Origin: AP-15 sp035503615
GTDB lineage: Bacteria > Pseudomonadota > Alphaproteobacteria > ATCC43930 > CGMCC-115725
NCBI GenBank assembly: GCA_035503615.1
Contig: DATJTI010000016.1
Span: 1-28,365 of the forward strand
DNA length: 28,365 nt
Reading direction: 5' to 3'
The notes under the pieces were generated by a model. That model did no database searches. It saw only the letters and a list, made by a program, of their open reading frames with translations, and had not been told where the DNA came from. The translations under genes and the position numbers were made by a program. Each line of letters opens with the position of its first letter. Within the stretch, counting starts at the first letter, position 1. Positions 6,972 to 14,193 of the stretch are shown piece by piece.

Positions 6972-8243
6972 ATGCGGATCGAGATCATTTGCACCGGTGA
7001 CGAGGTGCTGACCGGCAAGATCGTCAACACCAATTTCAGCTATATGAGCCAGAAGCTCGAGGATTTCGGGCTGTCGGTGGCGTGGGGGACGATCGTCGGC
7101 GACGACCGCGAGGAATTGCTGGCGGCGTTTCGCATGGCCGGCGAGCGGGCCGATGCGGTCATCGTCAATGGCGGGCTCGGTCCGACCGTGGATGATCTGT
7201 CGCAGGAGATCGCGGCGCGCGCCGCCGGCGTCGATCTGTTGCTGAGCGAAGACTGGCTCGCCCGCATGGAGGAGTTCTTTCGCCGCCGCAACCGGGTCAT
7301 GTCGGCGAACAACAGGAAACAGGCGATGCTGCCGGTCGGGGCCGAAATCCTCGACAACCCGGTCGGCACCGCCTGCGGTTTCGCGCTCGACATCGGCAAG
7401 GCACGGTTCTTCTTCACCCCGGGCGTGCCGCGCGAGTTGTTCCGCATGCTCGAAGAGCAGGTGATCCCGCGCCTCCTGGCCCGCGCCGGGACGCCCGGAG
7501 TGATCCATCTGAAGCGGTTCCATTCCTACGGGCTCGGCGAATCGCATGTCGACCAGCTCCTGGCCGGGGTCGAGGAACTGGTGCCGGGCAACACGGTCAA
7601 GCTCGGCTTTCGCAGCCATTACCCGCAGATCGAGACCAAGCTGACCCTGCGCGGCGCCGATCAGGACGATATCGCCCGCCAGCTCGCACCGATCCAGGCC
7701 GAGGTGCGGCGGCGGCTCGGCAATTTCATCCTCGCCGAGGACGGCGATACGCTCGAAGGCGTCGTGCTGGCGACCTTGATGGCGCAGGATGGCTCGCTCG
7801 CCGTGGTCGAGACCTTTACCGGAGGCCAGATCGCCGCGCGCCTCGCCCCCTTGCCGGGGGCCGAGCGGGTGTTCCGCCGCGGCATCGTCGCCCGCGACCC
7901 GGCCGAGATCGCCGCCGCACTCGGGCTCGACGGGAAATCGATCGCCGGCGAGCCCAGCCGCGAGACGGCCGAGGCGGTCGCCGTAGCAGCGCGCCGCGAA
8001 ACCGGTGCCAGCCATGCGCTCGCGGTGCTGATCGAGGTCGATGACGGTCCCGACCGCATCGATTTCGGCGGCAGCATCCATCTTGCGATCGCCACACCGC
8101 AAGGCGTCGAATCGCGTCGGGCGCGAATCTATGGCGGGCGTGAGTGGGTGCGCCTCGGTGCCGCGGAGCTCGGGCTCGACTGTCTGCGCCGCTATCTGCA
8201 AGGGCTGCCGGTCACCGAGCGCACCGATTTCGAGCGGGTGTGA
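6972..8243 (+). CDS. cinA: CinA-like protein with degenerate C-terminal domain
   Basis: A 423-residue protein with CinA architecture. The N-terminal molybdopterin-binding-like (COG1058) domain covers about 1-170: IICTGDEVLTGKIVNTN, GGLGPTVDDLS at 67-77, and FFTPGVPRELFRML near 150. In CinA this domain acts on ADP-ribose-type pyrophosphates. The C-terminal domain corresponds to the PncC nicotinamide-nucleotide amidase, but its active site is altered. The normal AESCTGG reads VETFTGG (Glu280-Thr-Phe-Thr-Gly-Gly), the Y-S-N-x-x-K stretch is missing, and the S-G-I-A-G-P motif is not recognisable. Deamidase activity is therefore doubtful. An AGGGA site precedes the ATG. The metallophosphoesterase gene begins 7 nt after the stop, so the two are probably co-transcribed. 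Confidence 0.87.
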   Translation: MRIEIICTGDEVLTGKIVNTNFSYMSQKLEDFGLSVAWGTIVGDDREELLAAFRMAGERADAVIVNGGLGPTVDDLSQEIAARAAGVDLLLSEDWLARMEEFFRRRNRVMSANNRKQAMLPVGAEILDNPVGTACGFALDIGKARFFFTPGVPRELFRMLEEQVIPRLLARAGTPGVIHLKRFHSYGLGESHVDQLLAGVEELVPGNTVKLGFRSHYPQIETKLTLRGADQDDIARQLAPIQAEVRRRLGNFILAEDGDTLEGVVLATLMAQDGSLAVVETFTGGQIAARLAPLPGAERVFRRGIVARDPAEIAAALGLDGKSIAGEPSRETAEAVAVAARRETGASHALAVLIEVDDGPDRIDFGGSIHLAIATPQGVESRRARIYGGREWVRLGAAELGLDCLRRYLQGLPVTERTDFERV

Positions 8244-8250
8244 GCATCCG

Positions 8251-8976
8251 ATGGCAGCGGTCTGCGGCGAGGTGCGGCTGGTCCACAGCTCGGATATCCA
8301 CATCGATGACGGCGCCGTCGCAGCGGCCAATGGCGACGGCACGGCGCGGCTCGATGCAGTGCTGAGGACGGCGCGGCGGCTCGGTGCCGATCTTGTCCTG
8401 CTTGCCGGCGACACGTTCGAATGCCATCAGCTTGGCACCGCGATCATCGCGTGCGCCGGCCGGCTGCTCGCCGCAACCGGTCTGCCGGTCGTCATCCTCC
8501 CCGGCAACCACGACCCGGCAGTCGCGGATTCGGTCTATCTGCGCGGCGGCTTTGCACGCATCCCGAACCTCGCAATCCTCGGCGTCACCCATGACGAGGC
8601 GGTGGCATTCCCCGCGCATGATCTTGAAATCTGGGGCCATGCGCACCGCGACTATTTCGACATGCCGCCATTGCGCGGACCGCGGCCGCGCTCGACCCGC
8701 TGGCAGGTTGCGGTCGGGCACGGACATTATGAGCCGCCGGCGACCCGCGCCGCTCCGCTGCGCCCGTCCTGGGTGTTCGGCGATGCGGAGATCGCCGCGA
8801 CCGGCGCCGATTATCTGGCGCTCGGTCATTGGGATCGGCCGATGCAGGTCGGCGATGGAATCGTCCCAGCCTATTATTCGGGCTCTCCCGAATTGGCGCG
8901 GACCGTCAATCTGGTGCGGCTCGGCACCGCCGGTCGGGTGACCGTGACGCGCGAGGCGCTGCCCGGATCGCGCTAG
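8251..8976 (+). CDS. Metallophosphoesterase, SbcD/Mre11-like
   Basis: A 241-residue calcineurin-like phosphoesterase. The two-metal site is clear: Asp15-x-His17 (SSDIHIDD), Gly53-Asp54 (LAGDTFE), Gly85-Asn86-His87-Asp88 (LPGNHD), and GHGHYE near 157-162. The segment LALGHWDRPMQVGDGIVPAYYSGSPE resembles the GHIH...YPGSP end of SbcD/Mre11 nucleases and bacterial exonuclease subunits. It lacks the long capping domain of true SbcD, and no SbcC ATPase gene is adjacent, so DNA cleavage is only a possibility; it may act on nucleotides or other phosphoesters. The start ATG lies 7 nt after the cinA-like stop, implying coupled translation. A different fold is unlikely given the complete metal motifs. 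Confidence 0.85.
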   Translation: MAAVCGEVRLVHSSDIHIDDGAVAAANGDGTARLDAVLRTARRLGADLVLLAGDTFECHQLGTAIIACAGRLLAATGLPVVILPGNHDPAVADSVYLRGGFARIPNLAILGVTHDEAVAFPAHDLEIWGHAHRDYFDMPPLRGPRPRSTRWQVAVGHGHYEPPATRAAPLRPSWVFGDAEIAATGADYLALGHWDRPMQVGDGIVPAYYSGSPELARTVNLVRLGTAGRVTVTREALPGSR

Positions 8977-9022
8977 CTCGCGACCCTGCCGCCGGCGGCC
9001 CCGGCCGAGCCGGCCGGCGCTG

Positions 9023-9051
9023 TTGCCGCGCGCCCGACCGCCCCATATAGT
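9023..9051 (+). promoter_or_regulatory. Putative sigma-70 promoter for rpoZ
   Basis: TTGCCG at 9023-9028 and TATAGT at 9046-9051 are separated by exactly 17 bp. The predicted transcription start is near 9058, giving a leader of about 26 nt before the rpoZ ATG. This is among the best promoter-like matches in the window. Confidence 0.5.
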
Positions 9052-9083
9052 CAAATGTTTGAGGCTCAACGGCGAGGCCGGCA

Positions 9084-9731
9084 ATGGCGCGTGTAACCGT
9101 CGAAGATTGTGTGCTCAAGGTTCCCAACCGGTTCGAGCTGGTGCTGCTCGCCGCCCAGCGGGCTCGCGAAATTTCCTCCGGGGTGCCGCTGTCGATCGAC
9201 CGCGACGATGACAAGAACCCGGTCGTGGCATTGCGTGAGATTGCCGACGAGACGGTCGGCCTGCCGCATCTGAAAGAATCGCTGGTACGCGGCATGCAGA
9301 AGCAGGTCGAGCTCGACGAACCCGAGGAGACCCACGAACTCGAGATCGATCCGAGCATGTTCGCGGTCGGCACGACGGGTCCGGCACTGCTCGACGAGGA
9401 TGGCGACGCCGATGCGCTCGACTTCGACGAGGCCGATGGCGAAGACCCGATCGCCGCCGCCGACGGGGGTGTAGCCGATGCGGCCTTTGCCGCGGACGAC
9501 GACACGCTCGTCGAGGATTTGGCCGCGGAGGATTTGGCCGCCGGGGATCTGGCTGCCGAGGAGCTGGGCGCAGAGGATTTGGCCGCCGGGGATTTGGCGA
9601 CTGCGGATGCGGCCGAAGACATCGGCGTGGAGGAAGACCTCGCAGTGGATGAGGACGACCTCGCCGGCGGGCTGACGACGGATGATCTGTCCGCCGACGA
9701 TCCCGCAGGCGACGAGGACGAGGAGCCCTGA
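9084..9731 (+). CDS. rpoZ: RNA polymerase omega subunit with long acidic repeat tail
   Basis: The omega domain is residues 1 to about 75: MARVTVEDCVLKVPNRFELV, LLAAQRAREISSG, then VALREIADETV. Omega assists assembly of beta-prime and is needed for full ppGpp response of RNA polymerase. Total length is 215 residues, well above typical omega subunits (roughly 70-130 residues). The extension from about residue 100 to the end is strongly acidic. Residues 144-173 are six consecutive five-residue units of the form (E/G)(D/E)L(A/G)(A/T), encoded by six 15-bp repeats at 9513-9602. The tail ends in a DEDEEP run. The gene sits directly before rsh, the usual alphaproteobacterial order. The tail is likely disordered; its function is unknown. 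Confidence 0.93.
   Translation: MARVTVEDCVLKVPNRFELVLLAAQRAREISSGVPLSIDRDDDKNPVVALREIADETVGLPHLKESLVRGMQKQVELDEPEETHELEIDPSMFAVGTTGPALLDEDGDADALDFDEADGEDPIAAADGGVADAAFAADDDTLVEDLAAEDLAAGDLAAEELGAEDLAAGDLATADAAEDIGVEEDLAVDEDDLAGGLTTDDLSADDPAGDEDEEP
9513..9602 (+). repeat. Six 15-bp tandem repeats inside rpoZ
   Basis: Six in-frame 15-bp units encode EDLAA, EDLAA, GDLAA, EELGA, EDLAA and GDLAT. GATTTGGCCGC is nearly invariant in most units. Some third-position changes show the array is not brand new. It lies in the acidic C-terminal extension of omega. Confidence 0.85.
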
Positions 9732-9749
9732 GGGACGAGGAGCCCTGAG
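9717..9749 (+). repeat. 17-bp tandem duplication spanning the rpoZ stop codon
   Basis: GACGAGGAGCCCTGAG occurs at 9717-9732 and again at 9734-9749, with a degenerate third copy (GACGAGCGGCCCTGA) just after. The first copy contains the real stop (TGA at 9729-9731); the second lies outside the gene. This suggests replication slippage at the 3' end of rpoZ. Confidence 0.85.
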
Positions 9750-9770
9750 AAGACGAGCGGCCCTGAAGGC

Positions 9771-9791
9771 GAGCAGCGGCCGTGGCTGCTC
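9771..9791 (+). other. Hairpin in the rpoZ-rsh intergenic region
   Basis: GAGCAGC and GCTGCTC form a perfect 7-bp stem around a 7-nt loop, 40 nt after the rpoZ stop. No T-run follows, so it is not a standard intrinsic terminator. It could stabilise or process the rpoZ-rsh transcript. Confidence 0.35.
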
Positions 9792-9884
9792 ACCAGGACC
9801 GTGCCCCAACCCGCCCGGCGCGACGCTGTGCGGTGTCGTGCATGGCGGTTGCCATGGCAGCGGCATAAGGGCGAGGCGCCGGTC

Positions 9885-12023
9885 ATGATGCGGCAATTCG
9901 AGCTGGTCGAGCTGGTCCGCTCCTACGATCCGAATGCCGACGAGGACGCGCTGAACCGCGCCTATGTCTATTCGATGAAGGCGCACGGTGCGCAGCTGCG
10001 CGCTTCGGGCGACCCCTATTTCTCGCACCCGGTCGAGGTCGCCGGCATCCTCGCGCGGATGAAGCTCGACAGCGCCTCGATCGTGACCGGCCTGTTGCAT
10101 GATACGGTCGAGGACACGGTCGCCACCCTCGACGATATCGAGCGCGTATTCGGCCCCGAAATCGCGCGGCTGGTCGATGGCGTGACCAAATTGTCGCGGA
10201 TCGAGCTGCAATCGGACCAGCACAAGCAGGCTGAGAATTTCCGCAAGCTGGTGCTAGCGATGTCGGAGGATATCCGCGTCCTCCTGGTCAAGCTTGCCGA
10301 CCGGCTGCACAACATGCAGACGCTGCATTTCATCAGGAGCGATGAAAAGCGCCGCCGCATCGCGCGCGAGACGATGGACATCTATGCGCCGCTGGCCGAG
10401 CGGCTCGGCATGCACCGCATGAAGGATGAGCTCGAGGACCTGGCCTTTGCCGAGCTTTATCCGGAGGCCCGCGCCAGCATCATCGCCCGCCTCGATTTCC
10501 TGCGCGACAAGGGAGCGGTGGTGGTGCCGCGGATCGAGACCGAGCTGCAGCGCCGGCTCGACGAGGGCGGGCTCGCCGGGACGACGATCAGCGGCCGCGA
10601 AAAGTCGCCCTACTCGATCTGGCGCAAGATGCAGCGCAAGAATGTCGCGTTCGAGCAGCTTTCCGATGTCATGGCGTTTCGCGTCATGGTCGACAATATC
10701 GCCGATTGCTACTACGCGCTCGGCGTCATCCACTCGGCCTATCACGTGATCCCCGGGCGCTTCAAAGACTACATCTCGACGCCGAAGCCGAACAATTACC
10801 GCTCGCTGCACACCGGTATCATCGGCCCGGAGCAGCAGCGCATCGAGGCCCAGATCCGCACCCGCGAGATGCATGAGGTGGCCGAGTTCGGTGTCGCCGC
10901 GCATTGGAGCTACAAGCAGGACGCGGGCAGGACCGAGGGCCCGCAATATCGCTGGCTGCGCGAACTGCTCGATATCCTCGATCACACTTCCGGGCCGGAG
11001 GAATTCCTCGAGCACACCAAGCTCGAAATGTTCCAGGACCAAGTCTTCGCGTTTACCCCGAAAGGCGATCTGATCGCCTTGCCGCGCGGCGCCACCGCCG
11101 TCGATTTCGCCTATGCGGTGCATTCGGAGATCGGCGACACCTGCGTCGGCGCCAAGATCAACGGCCGGCTGGTGCCGCTGCGCAGCCAGCTCGGCAATGG
11201 CGACCAGGTCGAGATCGTCACCTCGAAAGCGCAGCATCCCTCGCCGACCTGGGAGCGCTTTGTCGTTACCGGCAAGGCGCGCGCCCGCATCCGCCGCTTT
11301 ATCCGCACCCAGCAGCGCGCCCAGTATCTCGACCTTGGCAAGGCGATCGTGCAGAAGGCGTTTCGTCAGGAGGGCCGCGAATTCAACGAACGGCCGCTCG
11401 AAGCGGTGCTGAAGACCTTCGACTGCCCCGCCGTCGAGGATCTCTATGTTTCGGTCGGACAGGGGCTCACCACTGGTCGGGCGGTGATCAACGCCGCCTT
11501 CCCGCAGCAGCAGGATGCCAAGGCCAAGGTCGTCTCGCTGGCCCGCGCGCGGCGCAAATTCGGCCACCACGACACCGCGGTGGCGATCCGCGGGCTGATC
11601 CCAGGCATGGCGCTGCATTTCGCCGGATGCTGCCATCCGCTGCCCGGCGACCGCATCGTCGGCATCGTGACCACCGGCAAGGGGGTGACGATCCACACGA
11701 TCGATTGCGAGACGCTGGAAAATTTCGCCGACACGCCGGAGCGCTGGCTCGATGTCGCCTGGAGCAGCAGCGACGCCGACGCGATCCATGTCGGCCGGCT
11801 CAACGTCATGATCGCCAACGAGCCCGGCAATCTCGGCAGCCTGACGACGGTGATCGGCAAGCAGGGCGGCAACATCAGCAACCTGAAGATTACCAACCGT
11901 TCGTCGGATTTTTTCGAGATCATGCTCGATATCGAGGTCGCCGACGTCAAACATCTGACGACGATCGTCGCCGCCTTGCGTGCCAATCCGGTCATCAACT
12001 CGGTTGAGCGGGCGCGCGGGTGA
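9885..12023 (+). CDS. rsh: Bifunctional (p)ppGpp synthetase/hydrolase (RelA/SpoT homolog)
   Basis: A 712-residue stringent-response enzyme with all expected domains. The N-terminal HD hydrolase domain has His48 (YFSHPVEVAG) and His72-Asp73 (LLHDTVEDT), so ppGpp hydrolysis should be intact. The synthetase domain has GRFKDYISTPKPNNYRSLHT; the RFKD form is typical of bifunctional Rsh/SpoT enzymes rather than RelA-only proteins (EFDD). The TGS domain starts at DQVFAFTPKGDLIALPRGAT. A Cys-rich segment, HFAGCCHPLPGDRIVGI, precedes a C-terminal ACT domain (LNVMIANEPGNLGSLTTVIG). The start is one of two adjacent ATGs (9885 or 9888), supported by the family's MxRQ(F/Y)ELVE beginning; the ribosome site is weak (AAGGGCGAGG, somewhat distant). 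It transmits starvation signals and pairs functionally with omega encoded just upstream. Confidence 0.96.
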   Translation: MMRQFELVELVRSYDPNADEDALNRAYVYSMKAHGAQLRASGDPYFSHPVEVAGILARMKLDSASIVTGLLHDTVEDTVATLDDIERVFGPEIARLVDGVTKLSRIELQSDQHKQAENFRKLVLAMSEDIRVLLVKLADRLHNMQTLHFIRSDEKRRRIARETMDIYAPLAERLGMHRMKDELEDLAFAELYPEARASIIARLDFLRDKGAVVVPRIETELQRRLDEGGLAGTTISGREKSPYSIWRKMQRKNVAFEQLSDVMAFRVMVDNIADCYYALGVIHSAYHVIPGRFKDYISTPKPNNYRSLHTGIIGPEQQRIEAQIRTREMHEVAEFGVAAHWSYKQDAGRTEGPQYRWLRELLDILDHTSGPEEFLEHTKLEMFQDQVFAFTPKGDLIALPRGATAVDFAYAVHSEIGDTCVGAKINGRLVPLRSQLGNGDQVEIVTSKAQHPSPTWERFVVTGKARARIRRFIRTQQRAQYLDLGKAIVQKAFRQEGREFNERPLEAVLKTFDCPAVEDLYVSVGQGLTTGRAVINAAFPQQQDAKAKVVSLARARRKFGHHDTAVAIRGLIPGMALHFAGCCHPLPGDRIVGIVTTGKGVTIHTIDCETLENFADTPERWLDVAWSSSDADAIHVGRLNVMIANEPGNLGSLTTVIGKQGGNISNLKITNRSSDFFEIMLDIEVADVKHLTTIVAALRANPVINSVERARG

Positions 12024-12044
12024 GACCCGCGGCGCTGCGTCCGT

Positions 12045-12076
12045 GGCGCCGGCCAGACCGGGCGCCGGCCAGACCG
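12045..12076 (+). repeat. Perfect 16-bp tandem duplication
   Basis: GGCGCCGGCCAGACCG occurs twice back to back (12045-12060 and 12061-12076) in the 133-bp gap between rsh and acpS. Each copy contains the palindromic core GGCGCC. No gene is visible in this gap. Confidence 0.8.
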
Positions 12077-12156
12077 AACGGCGACGCCACCCGGGCGACG
12101 GTACCGTTGCAGGCAGCCTCTGCCATGATCCCGGCAGCTTCGCGCGAGACCCGGCG

Positions 12157-12564
12157 GTGATCCTCGGCCTCGGCAGCGACCTGATCGATATCCGCCGCAT
12201 CGAACGCGCGATCGATCGGTATGGCGACCGCTTTCTCGACCGCATCTTTACCGACCTCGAGCGCCAGCGCTGCGATCGGCGGGCCGACCGCGCGGCCGGC
12301 TACGCCCGCCGTTTCGCCGCCAAGGAGGCCTGTTCCAAAGCGCTTGGCACCGGGTTCCGCCGCGGCGTGTTCTGGCGCGATCTGGGCGTCGTCAACCTGC
12401 CCTCGGGGCGACCGACGCTGCAGCTCAGCGGCGGTGCATTGCGCCGCCTCGAAGCACTGACCCCGCAAGGGATGATGGCGCGGCTCGATCTGACCCTGAC
12501 TGATGAGCCGCCGCTCGCCCAGGCTGTGGTGATCATTACCGCGGTCCCGCCGGCACCCGGCTGA
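12157..12564 (+). CDS. acpS: Holo-[acyl-carrier-protein] synthase
   Basis: A 135-residue phosphopantetheinyl transferase that converts apo-ACP to holo-ACP with coenzyme A, needed for fatty-acid synthesis. The start is taken as GTG at 12157, giving an N-terminus VILGLGSDLIDIRRIERAI that matches the family (the first residue is translated as Met); longer in-frame versions begin in unconserved sequence. The magnesium-site Asp is in GLGSDL. The second signature is RRFAAKEACSKALGTGFRRG, with the catalytic Glu in AAKEA. LSGGALRRLE and LTLTDEPPLAQAVVI complete the fold. No strong ribosome site precedes the GTG, so translation may be coupled or weak. The gene lies in the conserved rsh-acpS-lepB-rnc order. 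Confidence 0.93.
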   Translation: MILGLGSDLIDIRRIERAIDRYGDRFLDRIFTDLERQRCDRRADRAAGYARRFAAKEACSKALGTGFRRGVFWRDLGVVNLPSGRPTLQLSGGALRRLEALTPQGMMARLDLTLTDEPPLAQAVVIITAVPPAPG

Positions 12565-12602
12565 GGTGGCAAAATCTCGCCCCCGGAGTTGGACCAGTGC
12601 GC

Positions 12603-12631
12603 TTGACTTCGCGCGGCGTGCTTGGCTTGAT
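12603..12631 (+). promoter_or_regulatory. Putative promoter for lepB-rnc
   Basis: TTGACT at 12603-12608 and CTTGAT at 12626-12631 are spaced by 17 bp. The predicted start near 12638 lies just before the ATG at 12663. If real, it supports that ATG over the upstream GTG at 12597 as the lepB start. The -10 match is poor. Confidence 0.35.
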
Positions 12632-12662
12632 CGGCGACCTTTCGGGCTCGTCCGGGCACCTC

Positions 12663-13433
12663 ATGAAATCCAATTCCACGCGCAAAGTGATTACCAAGAA
12701 AACTTCCCGAGCCGGCGTCGTCGATACGGTAAAAACCGTCATCTACGCAATTCTGATTGCGCTGGTGGTACGGACCGTGGCCTATGAGCCATTCAACATT
12801 CCATCCGGATCGATGATCCCGACATTACTGGTCGGGGATTATCTATTTGTCTCAAAATTTTCATATGGATACAGCCGATTCTCATTGCCGTTCGGATTGC
12901 CGCTGTTTTCCGGTCGAATCCTCTTTCACCCGCCGGAACGCGGCGATGTCGTCGTCTTCAAATTGCCGACCGACACTTCGATCGATTACATCAAACGAGT
13001 GATCGGTTTGCCCGGCGACACGATTCAAATGAAACAGGGCCAGCTTTACATCAATGGTAAGGAAGTGCCGCGCAAGCGTATCGAAGATTATCTTTACCAG
13101 GAAGGCGACGGCGCGGTGATCCCGATGCAGCAATATATCGAGATGCTGCCCAACGGCCGGGATCATCGGATCATCAAGATCGGCAACAACGGGCCGCTCG
13201 ACAACACGCAGGTCTTTCATGTGCCGCCGGGCGATTATTTCATGATGGGGGACAATCGCGATAATTCGGAGGATAGCCGCGTCTTGTCCGCGGTCGGCTA
13301 TGTCCCGGCGGAAAACCTGATCGGCAAGGCGCAGTTCATCTTTTTCTCGACGAACGGGTCGGCACGCATCTGGGAAATATGGAAATGGCCGTTCGCGATT
13401 CGTTATGACCGGTTGTTCACCGGGATCGACTGA
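12663..13433 (+). CDS. lepB: Signal peptidase I
   Basis: A 256-residue inner-membrane serine protease that removes signal peptides from exported proteins. A basic N-terminus (MKSNSTRKVITKKTSR) leads into one membrane segment, about 22-40. The nucleophile is Ser50 in FNIPSGSMIPTLLVGDY, the general base is Lys111 in DYIKRVIGLPGD, and MGDNRDNSEDSR is the third signature. Start choice is uncertain: GTG at 12597, with GGAG 8 nt upstream, would add 22 residues, but the family N-terminus and a possible promoter at 12603 favour the ATG. The first half of the gene is clearly AT-richer than its neighbours and has a cluster of rare codons (TTA, CTA, TCA, GGA). The 3' end overlaps rnc by 29 nt. Confidence 0.95.
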   Translation: MKSNSTRKVITKKTSRAGVVDTVKTVIYAILIALVVRTVAYEPFNIPSGSMIPTLLVGDYLFVSKFSYGYSRFSLPFGLPLFSGRILFHPPERGDVVVFKLPTDTSIDYIKRVIGLPGDTIQMKQGQLYINGKEVPRKRIEDYLYQEGDGAVIPMQQYIEMLPNGRDHRIIKIGNNGPLDNTQVFHVPPGDYFMMGDNRDNSEDSRVLSAVGYVPAENLIGKAQFIFFSTNGSARIWEIWKWPFAIRYDRLFTGID

Positions 13434-14160
13434 GCGCCGGAAGCTCGGCAACGAAGCCGGTCTCGTCGAGTTCGCGCAGCGGCTCGGCCATGACTTCACC
13501 AGGCTGGAGCTGCTCACCGAAGCGCTGACCCATCCGAGCGTGCTTTCCGGGGAGCGGCCGCGCCGCCGCTCGCGAAACCCGCCGCGACGCGGATACGATC
13601 GTCTCGAATTCCTCGGTGACCGGGTGCTGGGCCTCGTCGTCGCCGACCTGCTGTGGCATCGCTTCGCCGATGAGCCGGAGGGGTTGCTGACCCGCCGCCT
13701 GACGCAGCTGGTGCGCCGCGAGACGCTGGCTCGCGTGGCCGACGGGCTCGGTCTCGGCCACCACCTGATATTGTCACGTGCCGAGGCGACCGCGGGTGCC
13801 GCGGCCAATCCCGGCATTCTCGCCGACGCCTGCGAGGCGGTGATCGCCGCGATCTATCTCGATGCCGGCTTTGCCGCCGCGGCGGGGTTTGTGCGCCGGC
13901 TGTGGCAGCCGCTGATCGACGAAACCCCGATGCCGCCGCGCGACCCGAAAAGCGCGCTGCAGGAATGGGCGCAGGCGCGTGGCCACCCGCTGCCGGCATA
14001 CGAGCTCGTTGCCACCACCGGTCCAGATCATGCGCCGCGCTTTACGGTCGTGGTGCGGGTCGCAGGCCGCGAGGCGGTAACGGCGACCGCGGGCTCCAAA
14101 CACGCCGCCGAAACCGAGGCTGCGGCGCTGGCATTGGCACGGCTGACGACCGCGGAATAG
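13405..14160 (+). CDS. rnc: Ribonuclease III
   Basis: A 251-residue double-strand-specific endoribonuclease used in rRNA processing and mRNA decay. The catalytic signature is YDRLEFLGDRVLGL at 64-77 (Glu68 and Asp72 within it), and the second acidic site is DACEAVIAAIYLDAGF. The double-stranded-RNA-binding domain occupies about 170-247 (DPKSALQEWAQARGHPLPAY, then FTVVVRV and AGSKHAAETEAAALAL). The ATG lies inside lepB, a 29-nt overlap, so the two are translationally linked. Residues 51-63 (RPRRRSRNPPRRG) are an Arg-rich insertion just before the signature, longer than the usual short linker there. era and recO, which commonly follow rnc in related genomes, are absent: a convergent gene begins 33 nt after the stop. 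Confidence 0.95.
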   Translation: MTGCSPGSTERRKLGNEAGLVEFAQRLGHDFTRLELLTEALTHPSVLSGERPRRRSRNPPRRGYDRLEFLGDRVLGLVVADLLWHRFADEPEGLLTRRLTQLVRRETLARVADGLGLGHHLILSRAEATAGAAANPGILADACEAVIAAIYLDAGFAAAAGFVRRLWQPLIDETPMPPRDPKSALQEWAQARGHPLPAYELVATTGPDHAPRFTVVVRVAGREAVTATAGSKHAAETEAAALALARLTTAE

Positions 14161-14193
14161 TCGGTAAGGCGACGGGCCGGGCGCCGCCGCCTG

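Noticed and set aside
5514..8414. A 966-codon open frame on the minus strand across the MFS, cinA-like and metallophosphoesterase genes
   Set aside because: It is antisense to three genes with complete recognised motifs, and its translation is low-complexity Arg/Asp/Gly-rich, as expected from GC-rich antisense frames.
8906..9886. Ser-rich minus-strand frame opposite rpoZ
   Set aside because: The Ser repeats are the antisense reading of the acidic EDLAA-coding DNA repeat in rpoZ.
10254..12245. A 663-codon minus-strand frame opposite rsh
   Set aside because: It mirrors a strongly conserved gene on the plus strand and shows no recognisable domain.
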